The notes: generated by a model not told the origin, from the letters alone. A stretch of 64,000 bases of DNA from Acanthosepion pharaonis (GCA_903632075.3 CAHIKZ030005497.1:1210001-1274000); one strand, 5' to 3'. Shown: positions 1-12,893, numbered from the stretch's first letter. Numbers and translations are program-made.

Positions 1-99
1 CTAAAGAATTATATATTTAGCACATATTTCTCTGTTTTTTTGCTTTTTTTTGTTTTTGGTTATTTTTGTATAAATGTAGGAAGAGTTTTAATACAGAGT

Positions 100-505
100 C
101 GAAAATCCGACGCTGAAATCAAAGGTGCAAATTTTAGGTATTAAGAAACTGGAACATTTCCTTGGAAACAAAGAGAAGAGTACTTAAGTGTTATGTAATA
201 TCGGTCTTCCTGTATGGCAGCAAATGAAGAATAATCTATTTAGAGATAAAGAAAAAATTTGCTATGTGGTTCTAGAGAATAATGCTAAGTTTATCATGGA
301 CTGAATATGTGAGAAACGATGGCGTTTTAGAGAAAAGGGAAACATAAAGGCCACTTATACTTAACATCAGAAAAGAAACTGTTTAAATTTATAGGACAAT
401 AATGAGGAAAGAGAGCTTGGAAAATTTACCACTCACAAGACTTACAGAAGGCAAGAGAGACAGAAGAAAGCAGTGCATAACATAACTAACGAGCTTATTT
501 GTATA
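100..505 (+). pseudogene. Decayed LINE reverse-transcriptase C-terminal tail
   Basis: Translating across several frames gives scattered blocks typical of the C-terminal part of a non-LTR retrotransposon reverse transcriptase: DAEIK near 110, VISVFLYGSK near 195-225, SLSWTEYV near 285-310, LILNIRKET near 355-385 and IMRKESLENLPLTRL near 400-445, ending in EGKRDRRKQ near 445-475. The blocks are in the order seen in the better preserved copy at 36640-37265. Stops and frameshifts separate them, so this is a dead 5'-truncated copy. The clade is not certain from these fragments. Confidence 0.75.
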
Positions 506-736
506 AGTAAATTTGTGCCAAACAAACACGTCTACCCACTAAATAAAGGTTTATACCAGTTAATGATAACGATATACATCAAGCCACTAGCGAGTATCTG
601 GATGACAAAGTGGTAAAATATTCATAGAGATAATGGATAGCATATACAAAAAAGTGAATGTGAGAAATGATTTAGATACAGAGAGGCTTAACTTCAAATT
701 CCATTTTCAAATATTTACGATATTCTTTATTCATGT

Positions 737-738
<2 letters not shown>

Positions 739-778
<40 letters not shown>
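739..778. repeat. (AT)n microsatellite, left flank of the PLE
   Basis: Uninterrupted TA dinucleotides directly before the left inverted-repeat arm of the Penelope-like element. A second (AT)n lies just past its other end at 3654-3696. Confidence 0.95.
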
Positions 779-782
<4 letters not shown>

Positions 783-790
783 GTAAGTAT

Positions 791-1021
791 GTATTAAAAC
801 AAAGACCTAATACCACAGAAGAGGCATATTGATTTAAATAGATATAATGTTATGTTCATTTTTTTTTGTAATATCTGGATTTAGGCTGCCTTTCGGCCAA
901 CGCATCATCAGGCCGAAAGGCAGTTTAGGTCCAGATATTTAAAAAAAAAAAAAAGGAACATAAAAGTATTTTATTGAAATCAATATTCCTGTTCTGTGGT
1001 ATCAGGTCTTTGTTTCAATAT
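791..1021. repeat. Long inverted repeat at the PLE 5' end
   Basis: The left arm (about 791-899) and right arm (about 911-1021) are reverse complements over roughly 110 bp with some mismatches, separated by about 11 nt. Matching blocks include AAAGACCTAATACCACAGAA on the left against the complement of TTCTGTGGTATCAGGTCTTT on the right. The centre carries hammerhead-core-like sequence in both orientations. Confidence 0.85.
873..912 (-). ncRNA. Hammerhead-ribozyme-like core, minus strand
   Basis: Read on the minus strand, this stretch matches the 3580-3619 motif: CTGATGA, a short stem II region, GAAA, then GGCAGCCTA. The sequence after the predicted cleavage site is AATCC instead of GGTCC, so stem I pairing is weaker. 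It lies inside the 5' palindrome of the PLE. A shortened plus-strand partner (GGCCGAAAGGCAG, from 911) lacks the CTGATGA box. Confidence 0.45.
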
Positions 1022-1049
1022 TTAAAATTTAGATACCATGTGTTAATTA

Positions 1050-3425
1050 TTAAGGACCTGAATAACTTGATAAAGCTTTGGTACAAATCAAATTCATTGC
1101 GTACCAAAAGAAAATTTCTCTTCTCTAGCCTTTGGTGTTGTCCCTTCATTCATTAAGTACAGACTAGTTAGAGCAAAAGTTGATTACAGTTACCAACTAG
1201 AAAAAGCTTTTATCAAATATGAACTTGATAAATTAATACAAATATTTATTTCCACCCACACAGTATATCGTTCTTTGTTAAGCAGAATCAAAAAACAACA
1301 TTCGTTTTTTGATTTTTTTTTCGTATTTCGAAATATCTAGCTAAAAGGAGAGTACATTTCGAAGAGAAAACTGCTACCCAAAATAATGCCTATATCAACG
1401 CTCTAATCAAGAAGCGATTTGGTATAGAAGATTGTTCTTTAAATAGACATATAATTAATTTGTCTAATATTAATTTATCTGAAATAATAATAAAAAAATG
1501 TTGTTCTCTCCAGAGGGTTGGATTTTTGTATTCCCCCTCGAAATGTAAATAAAGTTGAAGTTCTAGCTGAATTTGAAGTTATGTTTTTACAGCTACTTCA
1601 TCTTGTTCCTTCCACTACGGACCAGTTCGCATTGTGCAAATCTAGGGTTACAGAAATAGCGGATGAATTTACTTCCACACCAATTGATCGTGACACCGTC
1701 GCATGGTGTCACGCTCACTACAAGACCATTAAAGACTTTAAAATCTCGTAATGATATTTACATTACGAAGCCTGACAAAGGCATTTGTGTTGTTATTCTA
1801 AACAGATTTGACTATGTGAGTAACATGAACTTTATTCCAAGTGATACTACAAAGTTTCCTTTGATTGATCCGTCTTCAGTACACGACCGTACTGAATTAA
1901 CTTGAATTAAAACTTCAGGAACGCTTGTTAGGAATATATAAAGGTAATCTCATAATTAAAGATACCTACAATGAGATCAGAACCCTAGGATTCCAAAGAC
2001 ACAGACTATATGGTTTGCCTAAAATACATAAAAATAATGTGCCCTTACGTCCCATTTTATCTATGGTGGGATCGGCACAACATGAGTTGTACAAATGGTT
2101 GTCTACATTGATGAAACCTGTTTCTGATTACTTCTCACCATACTGTATGTCAGACTCTTTCACCTTTTCCAAATTCATTAGAAACTTTCCCATTTCTTCT
2201 TCTGATGATTTCCTTTGATATTGTAAGTTTCTACATTTCCTTTGATATTGTAAGTTCCTCCCCCATCCAAGAAACGGCACTGTCTATAGAGGTTGCCTGG
2301 GTCCTCCTTTGTTTTTGGAGTTCTTTATGTTAGCAACTAAAGGAATAAAATTTAGTTTTGAAAATATTATGTATGTATTGGGTCCCTTTTTAGCTAATAT
2401 TTTTGTTGGTTATCATGGGAGCCTTTTGTTTTAGAAGTATCCGAAACCGTATATTTATCAACGTTACATTGTTGATACTTTTTCTATGTTTAATAACATA
2501 GGGGATGGAACTCTTTTTTTGTGAATCCTTAAATGGTTTACATTCATCTTTGGTTTTCACAATGGAGGAAGAAGTGAACAACTCTATTTCTTTTCTGGAT
2601 GTTCTTGTGGAGAGGAAGAATGGTATTTTTATTACCAGTGTTTTTCATAAAGACATATTTTCAGGTCTTTACACCAGTTGGAATTCTTTTGTCCCTCAGC
2701 ATAGAAAAATAAATTTGATTAAAACTTTAGTATATCGAGCCCTATTAATTTGCTCAATATGTAAACTCCAACAGAAGTTAAATAAGATCTATTGTATTCT
2801 TGTCAATAATGGTTTTCCAACTCGTATTGTTGACCGCACAATTGAACGAAAAATAGGCAACATTAATATGCCGCCTAAATTGGGTTCTAGTCTGTGCCCG
2901 GTTTATCTTAAATTACCTTAGCTTGGCAGAAAATGCAAACTTTTAGGTGACGGAGTTTCTACTATTGTCTCTGCCATTTTTATTTTCAGTCAAACTATGT
3001 GTTATTTATGGCACTCTCTGGATTTTACCTTCGTTTCTTAAAGACCGTCTAACCTTATCACAATAAAAATTTGCTTATTTCTAACTTCAAATGTCAGTGC
3101 GAAGCTGAATACATAGGACGGACGATTGTCAGGTTAGAGTCGAGAATAAGCCAACATGTTCCTAGGAATATTACATTACATTCTTGTGATCATTCTCGTG
3201 TGTCGTAATCAGCGCACGAGTCTTCAATTGGACAACATCTATTAGATAATGAGTCATGCTCGTCTTGTTTTTCGACTGACTCGTTTTCTATTTTGCATAC
3301 AGGTAGATCAAAACATCATTTATTAATTTTGAAAGCTTTATGCTTAACATTATTCCAACCTATACTATGCAAGCAGAAGGAGAATTTTTTAAGATTCTTG
3401 AATTTATTCGGAGATATGTGAGCTT
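1050..3425 (+). pseudogene. PLE reverse transcriptase / GIY-YIG endonuclease pseudogene
   Basis: This is a broken reading frame of a Penelope-like polyprotein, which normally couples a reverse transcriptase to a C-terminal GIY-YIG endonuclease. Visible in order: FCIPPRNVNKVEVLAEFEV (about 1524-1580), ITKPDKGICVVILNRFDYV (about 1762-1818), GNLIIKDTYNEI (about 1942-1978), YGLPKIHKNNVPLRPILSM (2008-2066), GPFLANIFVGYH (about 2380-2416), the catalytic region, FLDVLVERK with NLIKTLVYRALLICS (2595-2760), then AEYIGRT and SSIGQHLLDN for the endonuclease (about 3103-3250). The catalytic box, usually Y-x-D-D, reads Y-I-V-D near 2464, so one metal-binding aspartate is lost. A 21-bp block is duplicated at 2209-2229 and 2236-2256 next to the reverse-transcriptase core. 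At least five frame changes are present. Confidence 0.88.
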
Positions 3426-3579
3426 TATTTTTTCCTTTTTGGGATCATTTTTTTCTTTATTAACGTATTTTAATCGTAAATTTATTTGCTTTTTTTTTAA
3501 TTTTACGGATTTCGTAATTTTATGCGTGTTCCAATACTATCCCTTATCAATCCAAATGAGTTAAAAGTTGCCAACGATT

Positions 3580-3619
3580 GGTCCCTGATGATGCGTTGGC
3601 CGAAAGGCAGCCTAGGTCC
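3580..3619 (+). ncRNA. Type I hammerhead-ribozyme-like motif at PLE 3' end
   Basis: The core boxes are present and ordered: CTGATGA (3585-3591), GAAA (3602-3605), and a predicted U-A cleavage site after A3614. Stem I pairs GGTCC (3580-3584) with GGTCC (3615-3619), with four G-C pairs around a U-U mismatch. Stem III is AGG/CCT with a CAG triloop. Stem II is weak, GC (3593-3594) with GC (3599-3600) around GTTG, next to a U-C mismatch. Minimal hammerheads of this kind are known from Penelope-like elements, which supports the call. Activity is not shown by the sequence. Confidence 0.6.
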
Positions 3620-3647
3620 AGATATTTAAAAACAAATGAAATAAAAT

Positions 3648-3653
<6 letters not shown>

Positions 3654-3696
<43 letters not shown>
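3654..3696. repeat. (AT)n microsatellite, right flank of the PLE
   Basis: TA dinucleotide run directly after the PLE 3' end. Confidence 0.95.
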
Positions 3697-3699
<3 letters not shown>

Positions 3700-4030
3700 A
3701 TTTATTATTAGTGAAGAACAAATATACTATTGGATGAACGTCTAGAGATGGAATTTTATTTGCTTCTCTTCGTCATTGAAATCAATTTTTGGTGAACGGC
3801 ACAATAATCAATTTTGAATAATCTGAAAGCATCAACTTTCATTTTCCTATCAAATATTTACAAGGTATTTTTTTATACCTATATATACATACATACACAT
3901 ATATATATATATTATTGCTGAACAACACATATGTACTATTGGATGGAATTCTATTTGCTTAGTGACATTGAAAACAATTTTCGGTGAAGAGCACAATAAT
4001 CAATTTAGAATAATCTGAAAGAGCATTATC
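3700..4030. repeat. Tandem duplication of a unit of about 210 bp
   Basis: Sequence at about 3705-3820 is repeated with divergence at about 3915-4030. Shared blocks include ACTATTGGATG, TCTATTTGCTT or TTTATTTGCTT, GCACAATAATCAATTT and GAATAATCTGAAAG. Each copy is preceded by an (AT)n run (3654-3696 and about 3894-3913). The small minus-strand frame over 4000-4278 has no recognisable content. Confidence 0.7.
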
Positions 4031-4329
4031 TTCAATGAATGCAGTCTGTATTTTCTTAGTTGTAACCTGTACCACACAGAAATATATTGTCCAAAAATTG
4101 ATAAGACTACATCATCATGAACATTGAAGAGATTTATAATTTTACACTCTACACAATTAACACCAAACATTATGCTTCTTCCAGATTTTTTAAAAAACTT
4201 TTCTTGTTTGATTATTTCCATGAAAAAGTTAATGAGTATATTAGACATCGTGCACGTCAAATGAATCTTTTCATACATCTCTAAAAATGACTAAAAATAA
4301 ACAGCTGAAATGTTTTTATTAGAAAAGAA

Positions 4330-4515
4330 AAAAGGTGCGGTATTGCTATGTGATACCCATCCGCTCATATGGCAGTGAATGAGGTACATTCTCTTCACAG
4401 ATGAGGAAAAAACGAAAGTCTACAGAAATAGTGTCCTACAGAAGGATACAGAATATTCCATGGTCTGATTGAGTAACCAATAAGGAAGTCGTAAAGAAAA
4501 TGGAAACAGAAATAG
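4330..4515 (+). pseudogene. LINE reverse-transcriptase fragment
   Basis: The translation contains YCYVIPIRSYGSE (about 4340-4378), SSQMRKK (about 4396-4416), SYRRIQNIPWSD (about 4433-4470) and VTNKEVVKKMETE (about 4475-4512). This matches the block following the catalytic core in the same LINE family as 36640-37265. It carries stops and has no visible upstream or downstream continuation. Confidence 0.75.
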
Positions 4516-4579
4516 TATTTATACTCGTAATAATAAAAAAAATTTTAAAAAAGTTGTAAATATTTCACAGAATTACACA

Positions 4580-4619
4580 AAAAACACACACACACACACG
4601 CACGCAGCAAGCAGCCCCC

Positions 4620-4697
<78 letters not shown>
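4580..4697. repeat. Compound (AC)n ... (AT)n microsatellite
   Basis: A short AC run (about 4580-4600) and a G/C-containing spacer, followed by a long TA run (about 4625-4697). The apparent minus-strand frame over it is only translated microsatellite. Confidence 0.95.
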
Positions 4698-4698
<1 letters not shown>

Positions 4699-4844
4699 GT
4701 GAGTAGGGGTGGGTTCGACAAATTGTATACAAAACTCAGTATTCTATGGAGTTTTTTCATGAAACATTTTCGGCTCGAACAGGTAAATTTCCTAGTGGAT
4801 TTTGCTCTGTAACTTAGTTGAGTGATAATCGATAATCTCTCTTT

Positions 4845-6366
<1,522 letters not shown>

Positions 6367-6429
6367 TATCTTATTCTATATACAACTGTCTTACATGTTT
6401 ATCAACTGGTCTTGATTATTCTTTTATCT

Positions 6430-6471
6430 GCCTCTGTCTCTCTGTTTATTCTCTCTGTCTCTGTCTCTCTC

Positions 6472-6513
<42 letters not shown>
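6430..6513. repeat. (CT)n followed by (AT)n
   Basis: CTCTGTCT-type repeats become (TC)n at about 6465-6490, then (TA)n to 6513. Confidence 0.9.
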
Positions 6514-6950
6514 GTATGCTTCTGCGCTAGACTACCGCCATGAACCTCTCATATTATTTCCTCGTCTGCCTGCTTATCATATAGAAATACAATGTCTGCG
6601 TCTCTTCTTTGTAGTGTTAATCTTTTTCAGTCCACTCACATTTGCGCGTCTGTCTGTTAGCCCTCAAGCATTTTATGAAATTGTGATATTTACATATATT
6701 AATCACGTCAGACAATTGATTCGATTTTTGTCATTTCTTCCGGTGTTGATAGTCACCCTTTACTCAATAGATGCCATTAATCTCTCGTATTTATTTGCCT
6801 TCTTGTTCATTCTCCTCGTGTTTTCCTATTCACTTCCCAAGTGTCACACTCTTAGACTTTTCTCTGTGGGACACTTTTCAGAGCGAAAATATAACCGCTG
6901 GTAACTATCTGCAGAGCGAGAATTCGGACGCCCTGTTTACCATAAGGAAC
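6514..6950. other. T/C-rich sequence with overlapping open frames
   Basis: A 130-codon plus-strand frame (6512-6904) and part of another (from 6771) lie here. They are leucine-, phenylalanine- and serine-rich as expected from T/C-biased DNA. I see no domain, and I do not regard them as genes. Confidence 0.5.
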
Positions 6951-7469
6951 AGAAGATTTGATGTATTTTTTTTTTTTTTACTGATTATAGTTTTCACATT
7001 ATTATCCATTCTTGATTTTCCGTCTATTTTTGCTGCTTTTATATATAATTTTATTTCTGTTATTTTTCTTGTTTTTCCATGTCCGATACGTGCAAAATTT
7101 TTCATTCTTTCACTTTTTAAGTTGTCAAAATTTTTTCGGATTTTCTTTCTTTTTCTTTTTTTCTTTTTCTTTCTTTCTTTTTCTTTCTTTCTTTTTCTTT
7201 CTTTCTTTCGAGTTTTCTTTTTACTCAACTATTAAATAAATCCACATATACCTTTTTAACAAAGTTTAGCTACTTTGTTTTTCATTTCCATTTTGATTGT
7301 ATTTCTTGTCCAGTTGAATTTTACGGGCTAATCTGCTTTCTATTTTCACCTCTCTTTTTATTTTCCCACTTTTCTCTACTCTCCGTCTAGTCATTTTATT
7401 TGTATTCTCCCTGTCTTGCTGCACTGTAATTTTCTAACATTGTATTTCGAAATGTGGGACTATTTTTAC

Positions 7470-7525
<56 letters not shown>

Positions 7526-8182
7526 TCGTCCATATCATGTCGTTTTCTCTTTACCAATATCATTTCTTGCTGTTCTTCTTTCTTTCCACCATATCCATTA
7601 TTTCTCTATTTATTTACCTATATTCTTTCTTTCTTTCCTTCATATTTTTTCTTTATTTCTTTACCCCCATATCATATCTTAATGTTCTTTCTTCCCGTCA
7701 TATCTTTTCTTTCTCTATTTATTTACCTATATTCCTTTTTCCTTTCATTTCCTTTTTATTTTTTCTTCATTTCTTTCTTTCTTTATTTATTTTTGTTTTC
7801 TTTGGAACTTTCGGGATTCTCCCCCCTCCCCCCGCCATATCCTTATCTATTCCTCTCATATCCTTTCGGATTATCTTTGGAACTTTCGGGGATTCTTTCT
7901 TTTCTCCCATATCCTTCCATTCTCCTCATAGCCTTCACTTCTTCGTTTCTCCCATATTTTTTCTTCACTTTTTCTTTCTTTCTTTCTTTCTTTCTTTCTT
8001 TTTTTTTTTTCCATTATACCCAGTTTGTTTTCTATTTACATATATCACGATGTCCTTTCTTAATATAATTCGTGGATTATAGATATTGATGTTTATCCCA
8101 GACAGTTTTAGCCTAAATCTGATCGTATCGAACCTTGACCTCCTAACTGTAGAATAATCGATGTTTCGCCGACACTTATATT

Positions 8183-8233
<51 letters not shown>

Positions 8234-8366
8234 ACTCATTCATTCTTTCATCTTGTGACTTTTTCTTTCTTTCTTTCTTTCTTTCTTTCTTTTTATTCAT
8301 ATTTCTTCTTCCACTTATATTTTTACTTTTAAAAATACTATTGTTTTATTTTTATTTCTATTTTTA
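6951..8366. repeat. Polypyrimidine block with (TTTC)n microsatellites
   Basis: The plus strand is strongly T/C-biased for about 1.4 kb. It contains (TTTC)n or TTTCTTTCTTTTT runs at about 7140-7210, 7470-7526, 7970-8010, 8181-8234 and 8261-8292. Long plus-strand frames here (such as 7454-8068 and 7537-8082) are F/S/L-rich translations of the bias. Confidence 0.85.
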
Positions 8367-8599
8367 ATGTCCCACCCTGCTAAATAACCAACCAGATATG
8401 AAAACACAGAAGAAATTGAACTCAGTAGCTTTTTATTCGTTATTAATGAAACTTGTAGATGTTAGACATACGTAAATATGTGTTCCCGTATTTTAAAATT
8501 TTACTGCATACTGCGATCGTTTTTCAACAGCCGATAACATCAAGTCACATCAAATTTTTTATAACACTATTGGACTCTACTTTGATCAATAAGAATGTA

Positions 8600-8965
8600 T
8601 TTAACTCTAAGTGGGAATGATGATCCCTCTTCCTGTTGTGAGCTCCTGATCCAGTTTTCCTCTCACCAGTTCCTTTATTTTTTAAACTTATTCACCGCTC
8701 TCTTGATGGTTCTTCAATAGAATTTGAAGATGGAAGCCAGCGTATGAATATCGGTACCATTACTGAAGGCCTAAATGATCTTTTTCGTCTAACCATTGCT
8801 CATTTGGGAAGACATAGTGGGGCTGACACAAAACGATTCTAACCTGTTCGCTTTCTAGCTGAATAAGTCAAAGGCTTTTCATTGATTCTTACGACAAATG
8901 GCCTCAAGATGGCTAAATTATCTGGGAACCTGGAAAAAGAAAGTCAATTAGATTAGTGTTTTTTT
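8600..8965 (-). pseudogene. Possible transposase N-terminal fragment
   Basis: On the minus strand a degenerate translation gives TDIHTLASIFKFY, RTIKRAVNKFKK and a following basic stretch resembling ERKTGSGAHNRKR. This suggests the helix-turn-helix and linker of a Tc1/mariner-type transposase. The frame is broken and no catalytic motif follows. The call rests on pattern alone. Confidence 0.25.
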
Positions 8966-9785
8966 AATTATTAAACATTTTGTGGGGTGTACAATTATCG
9001 CATGCTTCTAAACGATTTGGACAATTTTACGTTTACATCCGGTATATTGGTTTTACTATCAGAGGATGGCGGCAAAACATGGTAATATTAAAAAAAATAT
9101 ATACAGCTTCAAACATTAACAAAACTGATCTGAGCATAGCACTTTTAATTTTAATTTCACCTTTTTTATTCTTCACATTCTGGCTCATTTCTCTTTTCTT
9201 TATTTGAATTTTTCTCAGTCTTTCTACAAATATATCTCCGTCGTTTCTTTTACTTATTAGTCATTATACGATTTATTTTATTTTATCTATTTTTATTTTA
9301 TTGCATTTCTTTTTGTTTCTTTCTTATTTTCTAACTATTCCCACGAACCAAAAGGCAGCGAACATTCATACTGACATTCACAGTGTGACATGCACAAAAG
9401 TAGTACCACATATGCACTACAACCAGAATACCACAGGTAACCTAACTAAGTTTTGGTCAACTAAAGACCTGAAAAGAAATATTATCATCTCACCCGTCTC
9501 TTAATGTTTATTCTAGGATTTGATATCAAATCGTTAACAGTAGGTTCTTTATCTGCTGAAGGTGACACAATGGGACTTCTAAAGATCGAATTTATTAGTT
9601 CAAAAATTGCTAAATAGGAAATGACCAGAATATAACTATGAACCCATTGTTCTGTTATGAATTCCTTAAAACATAGCTCTGTGGTTTAGTTTTTAAGAAT
9701 TTAGTTCACCCAAAGCAAGGCCCAAGTGTCATTCAAGTTAGATTGGTTCGTTGATTTTTTTTACTGGCATATCAAATTATAAGTG
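8966..9785. other. Anonymous AT-rich sequence
   Basis: No recognisable gene or element. Short frames at 8980-9207 and 9301-9504 have no visible domain. Confidence 0.5.
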
Positions 9786-9789
9786 TTAT

Positions 9790-10090
9790 TTAATGTCGAA
9801 ATATCGATAGACAATTTTATTTTTATTTTTGGAGATAATAATGGTGTTTTAATTATACAAGGCTTACTCATTAACCCACTGCTTGGAGGGAGTGATGGAT
9901 TTATACTTTTCTCAAAGGTATTTATGCGTAAGTGAATAGAAAGAACCCAACAGTATTTAGATCGCAGCTCTCCAATTGACAATTCCGAGCCATTATCCAT
10001 TACGCCACCCGCACATACAAGCTTACAACACACCTGTCATTTGCAAGCGATCCCCATTTAGATACTGACCAGACTCGACAATTCAAAGTA
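9790..10090 (-). mobile_element. Chimeric 5S rRNA-tRNA SINE, 5'-truncated
   Basis: On the minus strand a 5S-rRNA-like internal promoter segment (10080 down to 10042, containing GTCGAGTCTGGTCAGTATCT) is followed by a tRNA-like A box (GTGCGGGTGGCGTAATGG, complement of 9998-10015). A central block shared with other SINEs here follows (TTCACTTACGCATAAATACC, near 9939-9917), then a decayed tail. The upstream half of the 5S portion is missing or unrecognisable. Confidence 0.75.
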
Positions 10091-10119
10091 GAGGATTAAT
10101 AAATAAGGGTGCTGTAAGG

Positions 10120-10740
10120 GCTTTCAAAGAGGGGTTTATATTTGCATATTATAAGGATATGCTGAATAGAGAAATGTTGAACATAATGACAGGGCTGATG
10201 CATACTACTTCCGAACACACCGATTGGGGAGCTTGCCTGGGGCGGGGGGGGTCCCGGGCAGTGCTTTCTGATTTTCGCTATCTTATCAGTATTTGCTTTT
10301 TTCTAACTACATTTATACACGTTACGAATTAAACATGGCATAGATGACTATTAAAGTTGGAACATTTTTAATGGATTTTGATGTTATTCCAGGGTCTATT
10401 TTTTGTTGTTGTTCAAATTCGTGAATATTTTGCTCAAGCTAAGTCCCGAAGAAACGGTATATAATTTTTACTAAATGCTTATAAATAATCCTGAATGTGT
10501 TAAAATTATTCAACATAATACGAAATATCTCAAGTTGATATTAAAAATTGCTGCAAGACATTGTTGATTATTTAAGATGGTATGAGCGTGTCTTTAATTT
10601 GTATTTAGATACATTGTATTTATTTTCATTTTTTTTCGAGTTGAATTCTTCCCCTATATTGCATAGCATACATTATTGCACATAATTACGTTACAATATT
10701 TTCTTTAATTTATATAAATGCAATCTTACGAAATTTGAGA
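10120..10740. other. Anonymous AT-rich sequence
   Basis: Nothing recognisable apart from a short G-run at 10240-10251. Confidence 0.5.
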
Positions 10741-10995
10741 TGTAGTAGAGGAGCCGAATAGGTGAGCAACGACGAAATTCTAGATTAAATGGAAACAAAA
10801 AAGGAAATTTATACATAATATCAGGAAGATATAGCTGAAATTTCTAGAACACATACTGAGAAAAGAGGTCTTGGGCAATCTGATTCTCAAGGCACAGATT
10901 AATGGCAAGAGGAACAGTGGAACACAACGCATAAGATAATGATACTAATGGACAGGAAATTGGGGAGAGCCATGATCGCGTGCATCCTGAGTGGG
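10741..10995 (+). pseudogene. LINE reverse-transcriptase C-terminal fragment
   Basis: The translation shows RKFIHNIRKI (about 10800-10830), LKFLEHILRKEVLGNLIL (about 10835-10888) and NGKRNSGTQRI (about 10900-10935), the standard order at the C-terminus of the LINE family also found at 100-505 and 36640-37265. A block resembling IGESHDRVHPEWG (about 10958-10997) is the decayed last segment. Internal stops are present. Confidence 0.75.
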
Positions 10996-11544
10996 GACAG
11001 CGCATGTCAATATAGAAATGACAATATATTGAAAACCATAGCCATAGTTAGGGTTTAGAACTATAACAAGTGTTTTTTCCCTTGGGACTTTCTTTTCGGT
11101 TCGAGAATTCTTTGTTTTTGTGTCATCAATTTGTGAACACATGCTTAATTTTTCTTGAATTAAAAAAAAATACGTAATCAAGTTAGATTTCATGTGAACA
11201 TTTTTTTGTTGCCCAATAAATTCACATTTCCATTGTATTTTTTACGATCACACATAGTCCAATTTTATTTTCATTATATTTTCGTTGCTCGATGCATCAC
11301 GCCGTAGGATTTTTCTATTTGAGTTTTCAGTTTTAGTAAATTCTTTTATTTTATTGATTTAGTCTTATTGCCGAACATGCTTTTGCTTATTTGTTCCTTT
11401 CTTTTGTTTATTTTTTGTTTTGCGAAAATCAAATATTTATATATACATATGACAAAAAAAAGAACATATGAATTAAGAGCTCTTGGCGACTGATTTACTG
11501 TTTGTATAAATCACGTATATAATATTTTTAAAGATTCCCTTTCT

Positions 11545-11740
11545 CTGCCTTGAGCCGATAACTCAAGGGTAGAATCTCTGATTAATGCTAAATCGGTTGA
11601 GTTTCGATCCAATCGGACGTCTAATCACAATGTGTTACAGCAAAACGAGATTGTATGAGGAGGACTATATATTCGTCCTCTGATGGACTCTACAAAGGCA
11701 GAATTAAGGGTTTTATTTTGCAACATAAATCTATAAAAAA
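11545..11740 (+). mobile_element. tRNA-related SINE
   Basis: A tRNA-like head runs from about 11550 to 11640, with an A-box-like GATAACTCAAGGGTAGAATC and a B-box-like GAGTTTCGATCC about 35 nt downstream. The tail continues to about 11740 before AT-rich DNA. It has no 5S segment and is a different family from the chimeric SINEs. Confidence 0.55.
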
Positions 11741-12249
11741 AGTAAAAAAACATATATCGTTAGATATTTAAATCTGTTAAATTTAAGCACTCTATATTCT
11801 TAGCTTTGAAAGTCAAGATAATTTACGAAGGATAAAAATAATGTAATTTAATGCCTAATAAACAAAAGTGAGTAAATGTTGAATTTTTCTTATTTTTGAT
11901 TTGTTTATTTGTATTTATTAATGTAATTACTATTTATTATTTTAATTTAATTTGAAAAATTATTTATGTATTTATTAATCTTAAATAATAAATGTTTTGA
12001 TTTAAGAGGGTTATTTTATTTTTTAATTTCTATAGACATGCTTGTTGGCTTAAAGGAGTAATTTGGTAAGATTCGATAGACTCACGGAAGACATTAATGA
12101 ATAGTTTTACTTTTTTTATTCACATTGCTTTTTTTTTACAAATATATTTCTATTTATATCTAAATTTATACATTCCATGCATATATGTGCATACATATAA
12201 ATAAATAAATAAATATAAATAAATGTATGTGTAAGTTTTCATATCAACG
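11741..12249. other. Anonymous AT-rich sequence
   Basis: Very AT-rich, with a short AAAT run near 12200-12220. No gene is visible. Confidence 0.6.
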
Positions 12250-12427
12250 CTGAACATACAAGCACAAACACACACACACACATATATATATCATTAAGTA
12301 TGGAAAATAAAGCATAATATTTAAAAAAAAATCCACATTACAACCAAAAAACGTTTGCGGTACCTCTCTTCTTTTTAATATACACACTTTTCTCTCGTTG
12401 GGACTACTATAACCTCTTTTTTTTATA

Positions 12428-12495
<68 letters not shown>

Positions 12496-12598
12496 CCGCG
12501 TTTTTGTGTGTGTGTGTGTGCGCGTGGAACGTATTACCGCCCTTTTCTATATTAGTTTTTCTGTTTTGGATTTCTCTGACATAGGCTAATATTGTTTG

Positions 12599-12696
<98 letters not shown>

Positions 12697-12773
12697 GTGT
12701 GTATATTGCTTTTTCTAAGTGTAGCTTAGATGTGGCACCCAGCCAATAGTGAGGATCAAACTCATTACTCTAT

Positions 12774-12839
<66 letters not shown>

Positions 12840-12840
12840 A

Positions 12841-12893
<53 letters not shown>

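Larger units (their letters stand above)
791..3640 (+). mobile_element. Penelope-like element, degenerate, nearly full length
   Basis: The element has the parts expected of a Penelope-like retroelement in order: a palindromic 5' terminal region (791-1021), an N-terminal region, a reverse transcriptase with the PLE block YGLPKIHK (about 2008-2031), a GIY-YIG endonuclease remnant (AEYIGRT, about 3103-3123), and a 3' end with a hammerhead-like fold at 3580-3619. Numerous frameshifts show it is dead. Exact ends are inferred from where the inverted repeat begins and where (AT)n resumes. Confidence 0.85.

Noticed and set aside
7454..8068. 204-codon plus-strand frame, the longest in the window
   Set aside because: It is made of F, L, S and P from a T/C-biased stretch. 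Another frame of similar length overlaps it in a different register, and no domain is visible.
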